Origin: Tausonia pullulans
Lineage: Eukaryota; Basidiomycota; Tremellomycetes; Cystofilobasidiales; Mrakiaceae
Direction: 5' to 3'
DNA: 64,000 bases
NCBI GenBank assembly: GCA_951802195.1
Contig: OX637624.1
Span: 558,001-622,000, forward strand
The notes beneath the pieces are model-generated. The model did not search any database and had not been told where the DNA came from. It saw only the letters and a list, made by a program, of their open reading frames with translations. Shown piece by piece: positions 38,101 through 49,575 of the stretch; the first letter of the stretch is position 1; every line of letters starts with the position of its first letter. Position numbers and translations under genes: made by a program.

Positions 38101-39684
38101 GCACTCGGTTGAACTCTTTTGTTGCTCCCAGACAACGTTATCACCCCCGACGCCTTCGCGCAGACACTTCTTGACGACTTCCACCTCCCACCCAACTTTC
38201 GGACCAAGATTGTCGCGGCGATCAACGACCAGATTGCCGAGTACCAGAATTTGCTCTCTGTCTCGACCCGGTCCTCGCTGGGATCGAGCGTGGTGGATGC
38301 GCCCCGAGGTGTCCTCAGCGAGAAGGACGCGGCATGGTGGCGGCGTGAGCGGGCTATGCTCAACAAGCTGGCCGAGGCGTCTCCTAGCAAGCTGGCTGTC
38401 AAGGCGGCGAGGGCCGTGGCAAACTGCAAGGGCCGGGCGGCCGTAGAGGATTCGGAGGAGGACGACGACGCGGTAGGGGTCTTGGAGTTGAAGGACGACG
38501 GCGAGGAGAAGGCGGACGACGAGCGCCCGATGACAGTGGCTGAGCTGGGGACGCAGCTTGGAGAGTATGGGTTCGAGGAGATGCGCGTTGTCATCAAGGT
38601 CCGTCAGGATAGGTCGTGTATCCTTCGTCCTGTGTTCCATCCTGATTATTCGTTTACCCTTGCAGCTCGATGTTTCCGTCGGTCAGATCAACCTTGTTGA
38701 CAGCTTCGAGTGGGACGTCGCTGGGCCAGCTACGGCGCCGGAACAGTTCGCCGAGGTCTATGCCGCTGACCTGGGCCTCGCTGGAGAGTTCAAGTAAGTC
38801 GTCTCCCCGCTCGCTCGCCTGTCTGGACTCGTAGCATCTCCTGACCGAGTGCCCCTGTTTTCCCTCTCTCTCAGGACCGCCATCGCCCATGACATCCGCG
38901 AACAGAGTCTCGCCTATCTTAAGTCACTCGTTCTCGCTGGTCATCCCTTTGACGGCACGGCGATCCTCGACGACGAGCTCCGCATGGCTTTTCTCCCGCC
39001 TGTCACGGACGTCATCCGGCCGGAAGAAGCTGCGAGCGGAGCCTTCACACCGACGCTCCATGAGCTGGACTACCACCTCGAGAAGAAGATGGAGCTCGAG
39101 CGCGAGAAGGAGCTTCGTCGTCGCAAGCGCCAGACTAAGGGCCGTCGCGGCTTCCAGCTCCCGGATCGCGAGCCCAACAAGACCAAGCGGACGGTCCCCT
39201 GCCTCGGCAACCGTGGCTCGCTCGACGCCAATGGCCTCCCCATACCTGCTCCTGGCGCTCCTGGATCCGCCCCTGCTCGCCCGCCGACGCCGCCTCCCGC
39301 TGCGCCTCCCGGCCACTCCCGTCGAGCGGCTGCTCTCGCTGCATCGGCCCGCAATGCCGAGATCGCCAAGGAGGACTACGTCGAGGACTTTGAGCTTCGG
39401 CGGTCATCCTCCCCACCTATTCGAAACGAGAGGCTAGCTTCGTCGTTCCCGTCTGGGCCACTCTCCTCGGTGTCCATCCCGCAACAGGCTGGGACCCCGT
39501 CTGGGCCTCAGAGGCAGGGCAGCGGTCGTGGGAACTTCCAACCGGCGACGGGACCTACGACCTTGTCGCCTGCGGCCCCCTACGCTCCGTCGACGCTTCC
39601 GCTGCCGAGTCAGCAGCAGCGCCCCATGCAGTACGGCGCGCCCGGAATTCCTTTCCCTGGTCAGCAACAGCAGACGGGCTACCC

Positions 39685-39724
<40 letters not shown>

Positions 39725-39836
39725 TCACAGTCAGGAGGTGGGCAGCTGTCGAACCCGAACCAGTACGGCCCAGGCAGCTCCGGAACGGACACCTTCTCGG
39801 GTCAGCAGCCTCAATTCATCCATCCGAGCCTCCAGC

Positions 39837-39869
<33 letters not shown>

Positions 39870-41223
39870 CTACACGGTTGGGCCAGCAGCCGCAGAATTT
39901 CCCAGGAATGTTCTCGCCCCAGCACATGCAGCAACAGCAGCAGAATCAGACGCTCGCTCCAAGTGGACAGCAGCAGTTTCGGAACGGCTTCAACCCGCAG
40001 CAGCTGCAGCAACGACAGCAGCAACCCTCGCGATCCCCAAATGAGCAGGTGGCCCAGGTGCAGCAGCAACAACAGCAGCAGCTTGCTGCGTCGACGCCTC
40101 TGTCGTCGGCGGCGGCCTCTGTCGGCGGTGCCTCGTATGCGGGGACGCCCTCGGGTAACTCTCAGCCGCCTGTCAAGCGAGGCAGGGGCCGGCCGCCTAA
40201 GGTGCCTCGTGCTGAGATTGACGAGGGCAACGGCCATGAGGCCAAAGAAGAGGAGGTCGACGAGGAAGATGACGACGACGACGATGATGATGATGGCGGA
40301 GACGACGACGGGGACTTCACACCCGGCCGTTCGGGCAGCAAATCGTCGTCCGCCAAGCGCGGCCGCGGCCGATCTTCTCTCACCCGCTCGACCCGCTCGT
40401 CGACTCAGGAGGCGGCGCCCAACAAGACCATCTCCCGGTCACCAAAGGCTGCTTCCACGAAGATCGCGGCGACGACGAGCACCAACGGCGGCGTTGGCAA
40501 CGGCAGCGGCGCGCCTTCGACGCGCGAGGGGTCGCCTCTCTCCTTTCACGACGTTGCCAGTCCGGAATCGCTCTCAAGCCTCTCGGCCACACCTGGCTCA
40601 ACAACACGCGACCTCCCTGTCGCCGCGTCGTCCACCGCTGGACAGTCATCCTCGCCGACGAAGCCGACCGAGGCCAGCTCGGCAGCAAGCCGCTCGCCCC
40701 GGGAAGGCTCAGTCAACGCGCTCGGAGTCCCATCGTCGGACGCTGCGGGTGCTCCTGCGGGCACTTGGACGTCGACTTCGCCTTCGTTCGGCTCTGCTCC
40801 TGTAGTGAGTTTTTGTGTCTTGTGCGAGTGTGCGGCACGTTGGCTGACGGTCCGTTCTCTGTCCTCCTCATCCTCCTCCTCAGACCCCGCCGCAGTGGAT
40901 GGATGTGGCGCTTGATGAGCTCCGGGTCAACTACCCGGACGATCGCATTCAGATCACGCAGAAGGGCCGCAAGCCTGGCATGCCAGCTCCACCGGAGCCC
41001 GAATGGAAGCTCAAATGCGTGCGTCTCTCGTTCTCTATATTCCCTGTCATCCATGTCCAACAGTTAACATGATGATCTCCTTCAGCTCGACTGCCCCGGC
41101 AGGGTTTACGACACCGGGCCCGGTCCACAGTTCGTCAACTTTATGGTCCACCTCAAGAACAAGGCTCACCGTTCCAATGTCAATGGTCGCATCGAGCGCG
41201 AGAAGGCCACCGCTGCTGCCTGA
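35116..41223 (+). CDS. SNF5: SWI/SNF chromatin-remodelling subunit SNF5/SMARCB1, polyQ-rich
   Basis: Core subunit of a SWI/SNF or RSC type complex. About 1,800 residues. The start MSFHQSGGGGGVGAGGGFN is in exon 1 (35116-35217); exon 2 is 35429-36316 and exon 3 is 36384-38070. Both are crowded with Gln runs. PLPDQVRPYANNPAALQLIF precedes the SNF5 domain. Repeat 1 is VPIRVEIDNDLFKFRDTFTW..DFHLPPNFRTKIVAAINDQI. Repeat 2 is MRVVIKLDVSVGQINLVDSF..EWDV..FAEVYAADLGLAGEFKTAI. An acidic insert of about 100 residues separates them. Then come YHLEKKMELEREKE and TKRTVPCLGN, an AT-hook (KRGRGRPPK), acidic and Ser-rich regions and more polyQ. The C-terminus has a Cys2-His2-like module, LKCLDCPGRVYDTG..NFMVHLKNKAHRSNV. 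The last exons are about 40884-41018 and 41086-41223. The polyQ makes this much longer than Sfh1 or animal SMARCB1. Confidence 0.93.
39686..39724 (+). repeat. CAG/CAA hexanucleotide repeat in SNF5
   Basis: Thirteen Gln codons that alternate CAG and CAA without a break. This is a purer repeat than most Gln runs in the gene. Confidence 0.9.
39839..39868 (+). repeat. (CAG)10 in SNF5
   Basis: Ten uninterrupted CAG codons, the longest pure CAG run noticed in this gene. Confidence 0.9.
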
Positions 41224-42434
41224 AAACTTTATCTCTCCCGCTCGCCTCTTTCTTACTCGGAATATCGCTTTCTTTTTCTTCCTCTTCGACTTTCTTCCTC
41301 TCTTTCTCTTTTCATTCCTCGCGGACCTTTCTCCCTCATCGTTTCCGATTGGTCCCTCCTGATTTCTTGGTTTCTCAAAACGCTCCGAAGCGACCATGAT
41401 GAGCATGTCGATATTTTGTCATTAAGAGCAAGATGCAGAGAGATCGAGTGCGGACAGGAGGTAGGGAGGGACCTGGCACGAGGAAGCCCGACGACCCCTT
41501 CGCACGCGGAAACTCCACCCAGGCGATCAACAGGATCCTGTCGCAAATCATGGTCGATAGGTGTGTATCGCGATATAATCGTTTCTAGACTGTCCTGAGA
41601 CTGACGCTATGCGGTCGTTCCTCGCTTTCAAGCCCTTTGAATCGGCATCGGAGGATGAACCAAGTTTTAGATGGTTCTTCTCTTCGATGCGTGAGTGGAC
41701 CATCTTTCTTCAGCTTCAGCCGAGCGATATACTGACTCGCCACCATACTTCCAGGGAAGTCGGAGTTACATCCTTTGCCTCGATTCTCAAGTCCATCTGG
41801 CATCGTCGAGTGGTTCCATTCACTCCTCTCGGCCCTGGAGAGGCAAGACACGAAGCGCCGGATCTCCATCTCTATCTCCCTCACCCCTAAGGTCAAGGAC
41901 AACGACAAAAACAACATTTTCATCCAAGACGTTAGAGCCGAGAGGGATGCCATCGCCTGACTCATGAGACTTTGTCGTCGTCATTTACCATCGATGTTTG
42001 CTGAACCCTCAGTCTCTTCAGACTGTCTCTCGCCCGGACCCCATCAGACATCCTCATGCATGGCCAACAATCACACGACCCCGAGAGGCACGTGCTTTTT
42101 CTTCTTCAGCAAGGAACATTCAGCTGGTTTCCTTCTGGGGCCAACAAGGTGGACAGGACTGACCCCTCCTTGCCTGCCTCTCTTTTCCCAGCTTCTGGGT
42201 CTCGTCTCACCCCTTCCTCTTTCTCCCTTGATTCCCTTCTTGGCGCTTCCTACGCCATGTTCTTTCTTTGCTTAGGTTTCTTTCTCACGGTCTGCCGCCG
42301 ATTCTCAAATGAGCCATGGAACCCTAGAAATAACGATACTCTAAATTCTGCCCCCTTCCATCCTCCTTTGCGCCTCGTCTCTCATCCCTACCTACCCTCA
42401 CTCGAGCTCGATCTCCTGTTTCGCAAAAGAGTCG
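41224..42434. other. convergent 3' region of SNF5 and the GT69 gene
   Basis: About 1.2 kb without a supported gene. The SNF5 side is T-rich (TTTCTTTTTCTTCCTCTTCG near 41270), as expected of a 3' UTR. Small open frames on both strands show no domain and no coding-type codon bias. Confidence 0.5.
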
Positions 42435-45400
42435 TCAGCGACGGGTGGAGACAGGAGATGATAGACCGAGAAAACGCACGTTGGCAAGGAGAAACGACGT
42501 CCTCCTCTGGCTCTTGGGCGCAACGCGACCTCCCGTGGTCCGCATCTCTTGACAGACAAAGCTGTCCGGTGGGCCCGCCCAAACGTCCAGCTTGTATTGA
42601 GCGGTATCGTCGCCTCCGTCACTCGCGACGGTCTCGAGGAGCTTGCTGCCCTTCTTCCGGCCCTTGGAACCACGAGCGTCGTTGTCGGACCCGGAGCCAA
42701 AGAGGTCCTTGGCAAGCGCCGTGTGCGAGACGCCGCCGTACGTCGTGACGCACCGGGGGTTGACGAGAATCCGAGCGGGCGTGAAAGCCGAGTTGGGGAC
42801 GAGGTAGTCCCACGCCTGGTGGCCGCCGAAGGAGCCCCCGACCGAGTCCTTGCTGCCACCGGCTCCCGCGCCAGCCTTGGAGCCTCCGGCAGCGTTGTTG
42901 GACGAGCCTCCGAGGCCAGCCTTGCCCTCGATGTCCTCGAGAGGAGGCGGCGCAGCAGCCTCGACCTCGTCGGCCATGTTGTCGACGTCCGTGCCGGCGT
43001 TGATGTCGTGCTTGTTGTTGGCGTCCTGCTTGTCCTTCTTAGGGAAGACGGGCCCGCCTCCAGCAGCGGCGGCGGGCTGATCCTTGTCCTCTGCGGCGTC
43101 CTCCTTGGCGGCGGCGACCTTGGGGGCGAGAGCGTTGACCTTGGGGGCCTTGGCGGCGGCCGGAGCAGGAGCGGCCTTGACGTTGGGCTTGTTGACGACC
43201 GCATCGTCGTCGACATCGCCATCGTCGTCGACATCGCCATCGCCTTCGACTTCGTCGTCGTCTTGGAGCGCCTCCTCGGCCTCATCCTCCTCGGAAGTGT
43301 CCTCCTCCGCCCGCTTCTGCATCTTCCTAGCCTCCGCCCCCCTCTCCTCCGCGCGCTCGGCCCCGCCCCCAGCCTCCCGCTCAATGAACGCCTTCTCCTC
43401 CTCGCCAATGACCTCCTCGACCATCCATCTCCGCTTCCTCTCCGCCCGACTCTCCTCATCCCACTCATCCGCAGCGAGCATCCCATCGCTCTCCATATCA
43501 TCCCCACTGACTCTCCTACCTCCTCTGTCATTCGCCGATAGTCCGCCTTTCGCAGCGTCAACCCACAAGTCGCGGCAGAACCACATCTGCGTCGAATCCA
43601 TGCATGGTGCGTCTGGGTCCATCGTCTCGGGGACGGGGCTGGAGATGGAGAGGTTCTGAGCTTGGTTGGAAGCACGGTAGGTGATGTGTTTGTAGTAGGA
43701 TTGGTAGGGGTCGACGACGTGGGATCCGGACTCGCAGCAGAAGACTTGGAACGGGAGGTGAGCGGCGTAGCGGTCGGTGCCGGCCTTGTCGCGGGGGGGC
43801 CCGCTGGAGGTTGAGTACCAGAGTCAGTTGCTTTGCCTTGATGTACACAGGTCGGGGGGAGAAGAGAGAGAGAGAGAGAGCACGGAAGCACACGTACGCC
43901 TCGGGCTTGGCGTTCGATTTTGCCTGACGGAAGAGGTTGCCGTCGATGTCGCGCGTCCTCCAGCTGTGGAGAAGAGAAGGAGAGGTCAGGCACAGTTTTT
44001 GAGATAAGATAAAACGAGCCAGACCACCCACCGATCTGAGAATATGAAGAAGCCATTGTGCTCGGCCCAGTCCATGCCGCAGACAAGGGCGGCGTCGTTC
44101 GTCTTAGAGACCCGGAGCGACTCGAGGACGTCCGAGGGGCAAGTGAATCCCTTGAGCCAGACGACTCGGTGGAACTGGATCTGACGCTTGTCCCAGAGCT
44201 CAAAGAGCGGGTCGAGGGCGAGGTTCCGGGCGGTGGCCTCCTCAAGAGGGTAGTAAGCGGCCGAGGGGTCCGCCGTCATGGGCGGGACGCGGCGAATGCG
44301 GAAGGCGATGCCGAGGAGCGTGAGGACGGCCTCGCAAAGATCAGAGAGCGTAGGCGTTGAGTCGGTCGAATCCGAGTCGAGCATGGAGACAAAGACGTTC
44401 TTGTGGCCGAGGCTGTTGAAGGATGCAATGCAAGGTCAGACGTCGCATGCACAGAGCGAGAGCATGCCGTGTGCAACGAACCGCTTAGCGAGCTGGACAA
44501 TGACGGCGAGCTGATCGACGAGGAAGTGGTCGGCCGAATGGACGACGATGGCGATGAAGTAAAGGTGGCCCTGGGCGGCGAGGTCCTTGTAGAGGTCGTC
44601 GCGACGGTTCTGGCCAAAGGGACGCTGCAGCTGAGGGCAGGCGGCCTTAAGGAAGCAGACGATGGTGAAGATGAATACAGGCTGAGACATAGGGAGCGCG
44701 AGCGAACGAGAGAAAAGAAAGACGGACCGCGACCCAACCATTGAAAGAGAGGAGCTCGTCTATGGCTGCCCGGACGACCTGCGAGTCGAGGTCGGCCGTG
44801 TCCTTGTTGGTGATCGACGGCCGGAGGTAGCGTTCCCACCAGACGGTCACGCCAGTGTTGATCTCGTCGTCAAACATGTCCGGCCTGTCATCGCGGCCTA
44901 ACAGAGGGAGAGAGCCGGAAGAGATGTGTGGGGTCAGCAACGGCCTGTGCCAGTAGGCGCGCGGCCAAGGGCGGGCTAGCGAGCGAGAGCTTAATGGGCC
45001 AGGTCATTAGGAAGGGGGGGGGGGGGGGTCTAGAACCAGAGAAAAGGCCATGGCCGCCCAGTGAGGGTTGAGACCCCCTGGAGCGAGACCGAGCCGGATG
45101 GCAGTCCCTACCCCAGGCAAGAGAGAAAGCGACTGCCGAAAGGATGGAAGACGGAAGGAAGAGATATGCAGTTGGCGCGTCGAAAGGGCCTCGCCCTCCC
45201 CACCCAACAAGCGCGTGTGCCCCAGGTCTCGTCTCTCATCGGCCCACCCTCGACATGCGTGGGCCCTGTCGATGGCGGGCCGTCCTTTATAACGCTTCAA
45301 CGTCCAGAGGCCTACCCGTCCAATGAGAGCAGCCTGGACGCGTCGGTGTCGTGTGCACAGAGCCAACACCGGGAGCAGAACGGGGGGGAGGGCCAAATGG

Positions 45401-45662
45401 GCAACGCGATGCGGCGCGTGACAGGTAGAGCAGGAGAACGGGTGAACTGACCCATGCGGGCCTGGAGAAAGGGGTACTTGTGTGTGTCAAGATTCTTCTC
45501 GCCCCGGATGCGGTCGACGAGGCTCCCCCGCTGGATCTCGCGCGAGGCGACGCGTTTGGTGGTGGTAGGTCGGGAGGTAAGGGAGATGAGCGCCCAGCGG
45601 ACGACGGCGAGGAGGCCGACGACGAGAAACGTGCGGGTCACAAGCCGCGGGAGGACGGGCAT
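42435..45662 (-). CDS. CAP59/CMT1-type alpha-1,3-mannosyltransferase (GT69)
   Basis: Type II membrane glycosyltransferase of the family first known from capsule and cell-wall genes of Cryptococcus (CAP59, CMT1). Exon 1 (45662-45452) encodes MPVLPRLVTRTFLVVGLLAV, a short cytosolic end plus signal anchor. A 554 nt intron follows. Exon 2 starts at 44897 with RDDRPDMFDDEINTGVTVWW. Family marks: NRRDDLYKDLAAQGHLYFIA, VSMLDSDSTDSTPTLSDLC, DPLFELWDKRQIQFHRVVWL, ALVCGMDWAEHNGFFIFSDR, WRTRDIDGNLFRQ, and STQMWFCRDLW. The final motif PARILVNPRCVTTYGGVSHT is separated from FCRDLW by about 240 residues rich in Glu, Asp and Ala, all in one exon (43622-42435). The substrate is unknown; mannan or a secreted polysaccharide is an inference from the family. 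It is divergent from RNA15. Confidence 0.88.
45014..45028 (-). repeat. C15 tract in intron 1 of the GT69 gene
   Basis: Fifteen consecutive G on the plus strand, so C on the sense strand of the gene, inside its long first intron. Confidence 0.9.
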
Positions 45663-45931
45663 GGCGGGGCACGGGATCCAGCGGGGGACTTGCTCTCGTG
45701 GCTGGCGGGGTGGTAGGCGCGGCTGAGCCGGGGCTGGGGGGCGAGAGGGTGAGGGTTGGTGGTGATTGCTGGCTCGCGCCTTTTCGACGGATGAAGGCCG
45801 TTCGCTCGAGGCGCTGGCTGGCACGCGGGGAGAGGGAGAGGGCGCGCGCGGGGAGAGCAAGAGCCGGAACCGCAACAGCTTGCTCTGGACGGCCACTCGC
45901 TCTCATACATCCAGCTCCACCATCGCCCATC
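45663..45931. promoter_or_regulatory. divergent intergenic space (GT69 gene / RNA15)
   Basis: This 269 bp, GC-rich gap between two outward start codons should hold both promoters. No motif could be named. Confidence 0.5.
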
Positions 45932-47645
45932 ATGCCCCCGCCACTGCGAAACAACACGGCTGGTGTCTACGGTGGGCTCTTCCTCGCGACGCGTCCGCCC
46001 AAGCTCAGCGCGCTCACTGACTTGCCTCGCCTTGCCGCATGCAGTCAGCAATATTCCCTAGTGCGTTGCACGTGTCGTCGGGGACCATCGCTCGTCTGCT
46101 GTCCTGACCCCAGCCATTTCTCCTTCTCTCCAGCGACATGTCGGAGGAGCAGCTCAAGGACGTCATGGCCAGGGTCGGCCCTGTTGCGCGCGCGACGTGA
46201 GTCGTCGTCCTTCTCTCGACGCGTGTCTCCTTCGCTAATCGCCGCCCCTCACCACTTGCTCCCATCTTGCAGCCTGACCGAGCACAAGGACACGGGCAGG
46301 AAGAAGGGTTTCGGCTTCGTCGACTACTGTCTGTGGCCTCCTTTCCTCTGCGCCTTGCCCGCCCTCGTGTGCTCGACTGACGGCCAGTTTCGACCTGTCT
46401 CTTGCCCCGCCCTGCTCTCTACGACCTGCCTCGGTGATACCTTACCCAGACGGTGAGCGTGCTCGCTTTCCTGTTCTCTTCCTCCTCCCTCTTTCTCTTT
46501 CTCTGACGACTGAGTCTGGCTTCCCTTCTGTAGACTCAGAGACTGCCGCCTCCGCCGTCCGCAATCTCAACGGCGTCCTCGTCTCGGGCCGACCGCTCTC
46601 CATCGCCTTCCAGCAAGACACCGAGTCAACCGCCCGGCTCGGCGATCCAGACTCGCTCCAGGCGATGATTCGGGAGCCGCCGAGAGGCCGCGAGCCCGAT
46701 CGGGGGATGAACTCGACGGACGCAATCTCGCAGACGCTCGCGGCCATCCCGCCGGGCGAGCTCGATGATATCCTGGCCCGGATGAAGGTGAGCAGAGAAA
46801 CTGCCTGTGTGTGAGACTGGGGGTAGGCCAGCTGACTTGGCTGCTCGTGTGCCCGCCTTGACCAGGGTCGGATCTTGGACTCACCGGAGGAGGCGCGTCA
46901 GCTTCTGACACAGCAGCCTCAGCTCGCGTATGCCCTCTTCCAGGCGATGCTCATGCTAAACCTCGTCGATCCCGCCGTCATCCAGGTGGATCTCTTACCC
47001 TCCTGCCTCCCTTCTTCGTGCAGACCTGACGACTCCTTCTCTTCACCCTCTTCCCCTTCCAGCGAATGATGGCTGGCTCGGCCGCCCCCGCCCCCCCTCC
47101 CCCCACTCTCGCTACCAATGCCTCTCCTTACCCCCCTCCCCCTTCCTCTGGCTACCCTCCCCCAGGGGCGGCCGCCTACCCTCCCCCATCTTCCGTCGGC
47201 GGCTACCCGCCCGGCGGCCCACCTCCGCCGACGCTGCACCAGCACCCGGCATACGGCGCCGCAGCGGGAGCCTACCCTCCAGCTGCTGGTCCTCCTCCTC
47301 CTTCGGCAGGAGGGTACTACGGTGCACCTCCTCCCCAGGTCGCCGCCCCTCCTCCGCCGCAGCAGATGCACACGGTCCTCCCACCGCAGTACGCCGGCGT
47401 CGCACCGGAGCAGAAACAGCAATTGCTGAGGATCATGAACATGACGGAGGGGGAGATCGGGGTCCTCCCGGCGGACCAGAGGAACCAGGTGCTCAAGCTC
47501 GTGAGTCATTGGGAGTCCATCGTCGTCGCTGTCGTTGTCGTGGTCGTCTCGTCTTGCCTGTAATGTTTAAACGGGGAGAGGGGATCGTGCGAGCTGACCC
47601 GATGGTACGACTTGCGCTCAACAGAGATCTCAACTGGGCGTCTAA
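45932..47645 (+). CDS. RNA15: mRNA 3'-end processing factor RNA15/CSTF64
   Basis: RNA-binding subunit of the cleavage factor that recognises sequences near the poly(A) site. Eight exons (45932-45971, 46045-46060, 46134-46196, 46273-46328, 46534-46787, 46866-46985, 47063-47500, 47625-47645) give 335 residues in frame. The N-terminal RRM reads VYVSNIPYDMSEEQL (RNP2), GRKKGFGFVDYY (RNP1) and AVRNLNGVLVSGRPLSIAF. The hinge that binds the Rna14/CstF77 partner is ISQTLAAIPPGELDDILARM..LAYALFQAMLMLNLVDPAVIQ. A Pro/Gly/Tyr-rich linker follows, then the conserved C-terminal three-helix module QKQQLLRIMNMTEGEIGVLP..QRNQVLKLRSQLGV. Exon 2 has only 16 nt. The stop lies in a tiny last exon. Confidence 0.95.
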
Positions 47646-49575
47646 GGGAAGATGGATGGAAGGGTCTGTCTCTTCAGTCGATGTATGGATGCGCAAAGTC
47701 TGTCCGTAATCATGGGTTTAAGCCAACCACCGAGTGCCTACGGATGAAAAGAAGAATGAAAGAAAAAAAGAAGAAAAAAAGCAATAGGCAGCAGACGGCG
47801 TTGGACAGTCGCCTCCCTCCTCATCTCTCTCCCGCTTCCTCTTGCTGAACCCCCCTCACCCTCTAAGTCTGTCTGTCTGTAAAGCGAGCTTCTCCAGACC
47901 TCAGACCTCCACGGTAGAACGGCGCCCCGAGAAAGGCTTCATTCAGAGCGTGGCAGGTGCTGCTGGTCGAGGAGCCCCGCCACGATTGCCGGCAAGCGCA
48001 TAAGGAGCGAGCTCGCGAGCGGAGGAAGGCGATGGGCTTGTAGGTGTCCGTGAAGGATTGGAGATGATCGTTCAGGTAGATCTGATTACAGCGGGAGATG
48101 TCAGCATAGCCGGTGGGGTGGTGGATAGAGACAGTGGATGTAGGACTCTTTTGCGGAGAACATGCGGAACGATCAGGCTGAGCTCTAGGCAGATTAGAGG
48201 AGAGATGACCAGTAGCGACGGGGAGGGTTCTGGAGCAGACTGTCATTGGGAAATGGAAGGAGGACCCTCATTGCAGAAACATAGACGAAGACGGCTTGAC
48301 GAAGGACTGATTCAGCTGAACGAAGACAGAGATTGACGTTGATCGTTTTCAACTCCATTCACCGAGAGGCGAACCGGCTTAGGCACGCGTTCATAAATAG
48401 AAGCCTGAAGGTCATGTAGCTGCGAGCCGGGTCGATGATGATGATGATGATCAGTGCATCACCGAGCACCTTGAGCATGACAACGCGCACTCCCGAACGC
48501 AGCACTTTCTATTCAGTCTTCAGGGATTCGTACAATGGTCAGTCCCTTCGCCAAGCTGGGAGCCAAACGTCGAACGGCTCACGAGCGCTGGTTTGACTCA
48601 CCGCCAAGGTGGGGTCATCGTCTAGCTCGAGAGCGTGATGAGGCTAACATAGTTCGTCTTTCAAAAGGCTCAAGCCATACCAGATTTATCAAAGAGGGAC
48701 GCTGGCTCAGAGTGCTGGCCGGCGATGGAATCGAATAGCAGACAACGCTGCATAACCTAACCTCCGAGAGGGAGCCTCCCTCAAGGAGACCGGTTCCAAG
48801 ATGTCGAAGAGGAAAATGAAAGTGGAAGGTGTCGATCTCAGGCTCCATGTAGAGGCCTTGCGTAAGATTGACTAATCCAAGAAGAATACAGTAACCAGAG
48901 CCAGAGCTACGCGAAGATGGCGGCTCTCTCCATGCGAGAATGCTCAGAGGTGTTGAACTCGCCCTAGACCCTGGAGGGCCCTTGTGGGATATTGAGGTCA
49001 GCTGCGCCGCATCATCGTAAGGACCAGGGCCGTCAGGTTTGCGCATCGAGTTAGTTTGATAGAAGCTGGGAAGGACGACACAAGGTGCAGATAATGATTT
49101 CGAGCACGAAGCCGCCGATCGCAGCTTTCATACGAGCGAACCGCATTCGAGAAGAAGGAGAAGGCGGTCACGGAGATAAGCCGAGTGGATGTGGACATGT
49201 ATTTCGTCCATGGGATTAGTGTACAGACGATATACAGACGGTCGATGGAAAGGACTGGATGATGATTCGAGGCCAGGCCACTTGCGGAGAGACAAGGAAG
49301 AAAGAGGAACAATGGCAAGCCTCGGATGAGGATCCGCGCGAGTCGTCGTTCGACAGGTGCGCACTGTGTCGAGTCGCCTGGGTACCCAGAGAGATGCTGG
49401 GTCTTCCTGCTCCAATTTGTATAAAAGTTCTCCCAAAAGGTATAGTTGGTAAGTGCGGTAAAGAGATGGATGGGATGCACTCGCCCGAAACAAAGCTTTC
49501 AGATTGTCGCAAGCCACGGCAGTGGGCAGGCCGAGAACTCGCTATCTCCCTCCCAACTTCCACCACGCTCTCTTG
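47646..49575. other. 1.9 kb gene-poor stretch
   Basis: After the RNA15 stop there is an A-rich zone (about 47750-47785). Scattered short frames follow on both strands without codon bias or domains. A short GAT repeat lies near 48435. No tRNA, rRNA or mobile element was recognised. The right end is the promoter of the following gene. Confidence 0.5.

Noticed and set aside
42056-43659. Plus-strand frames of up to 330 residues opposite the GT69 gene
   Set aside because: They are the antisense reading of a GC-rich, biased coding exon; the minus strand carries the conserved family motifs.
46434-46456. A possible three-base exon (ACG) inside an RNA15 intron
   Set aside because: Joining 46328 directly to 46534 gives DYYSETAA in frame, as expected for an RRM, so no extra exon is needed.
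48615-49517. Several minus-strand frames of 116-160 residues
   Set aside because: They overlap each other in different frames, with no domain and no coding-type composition.
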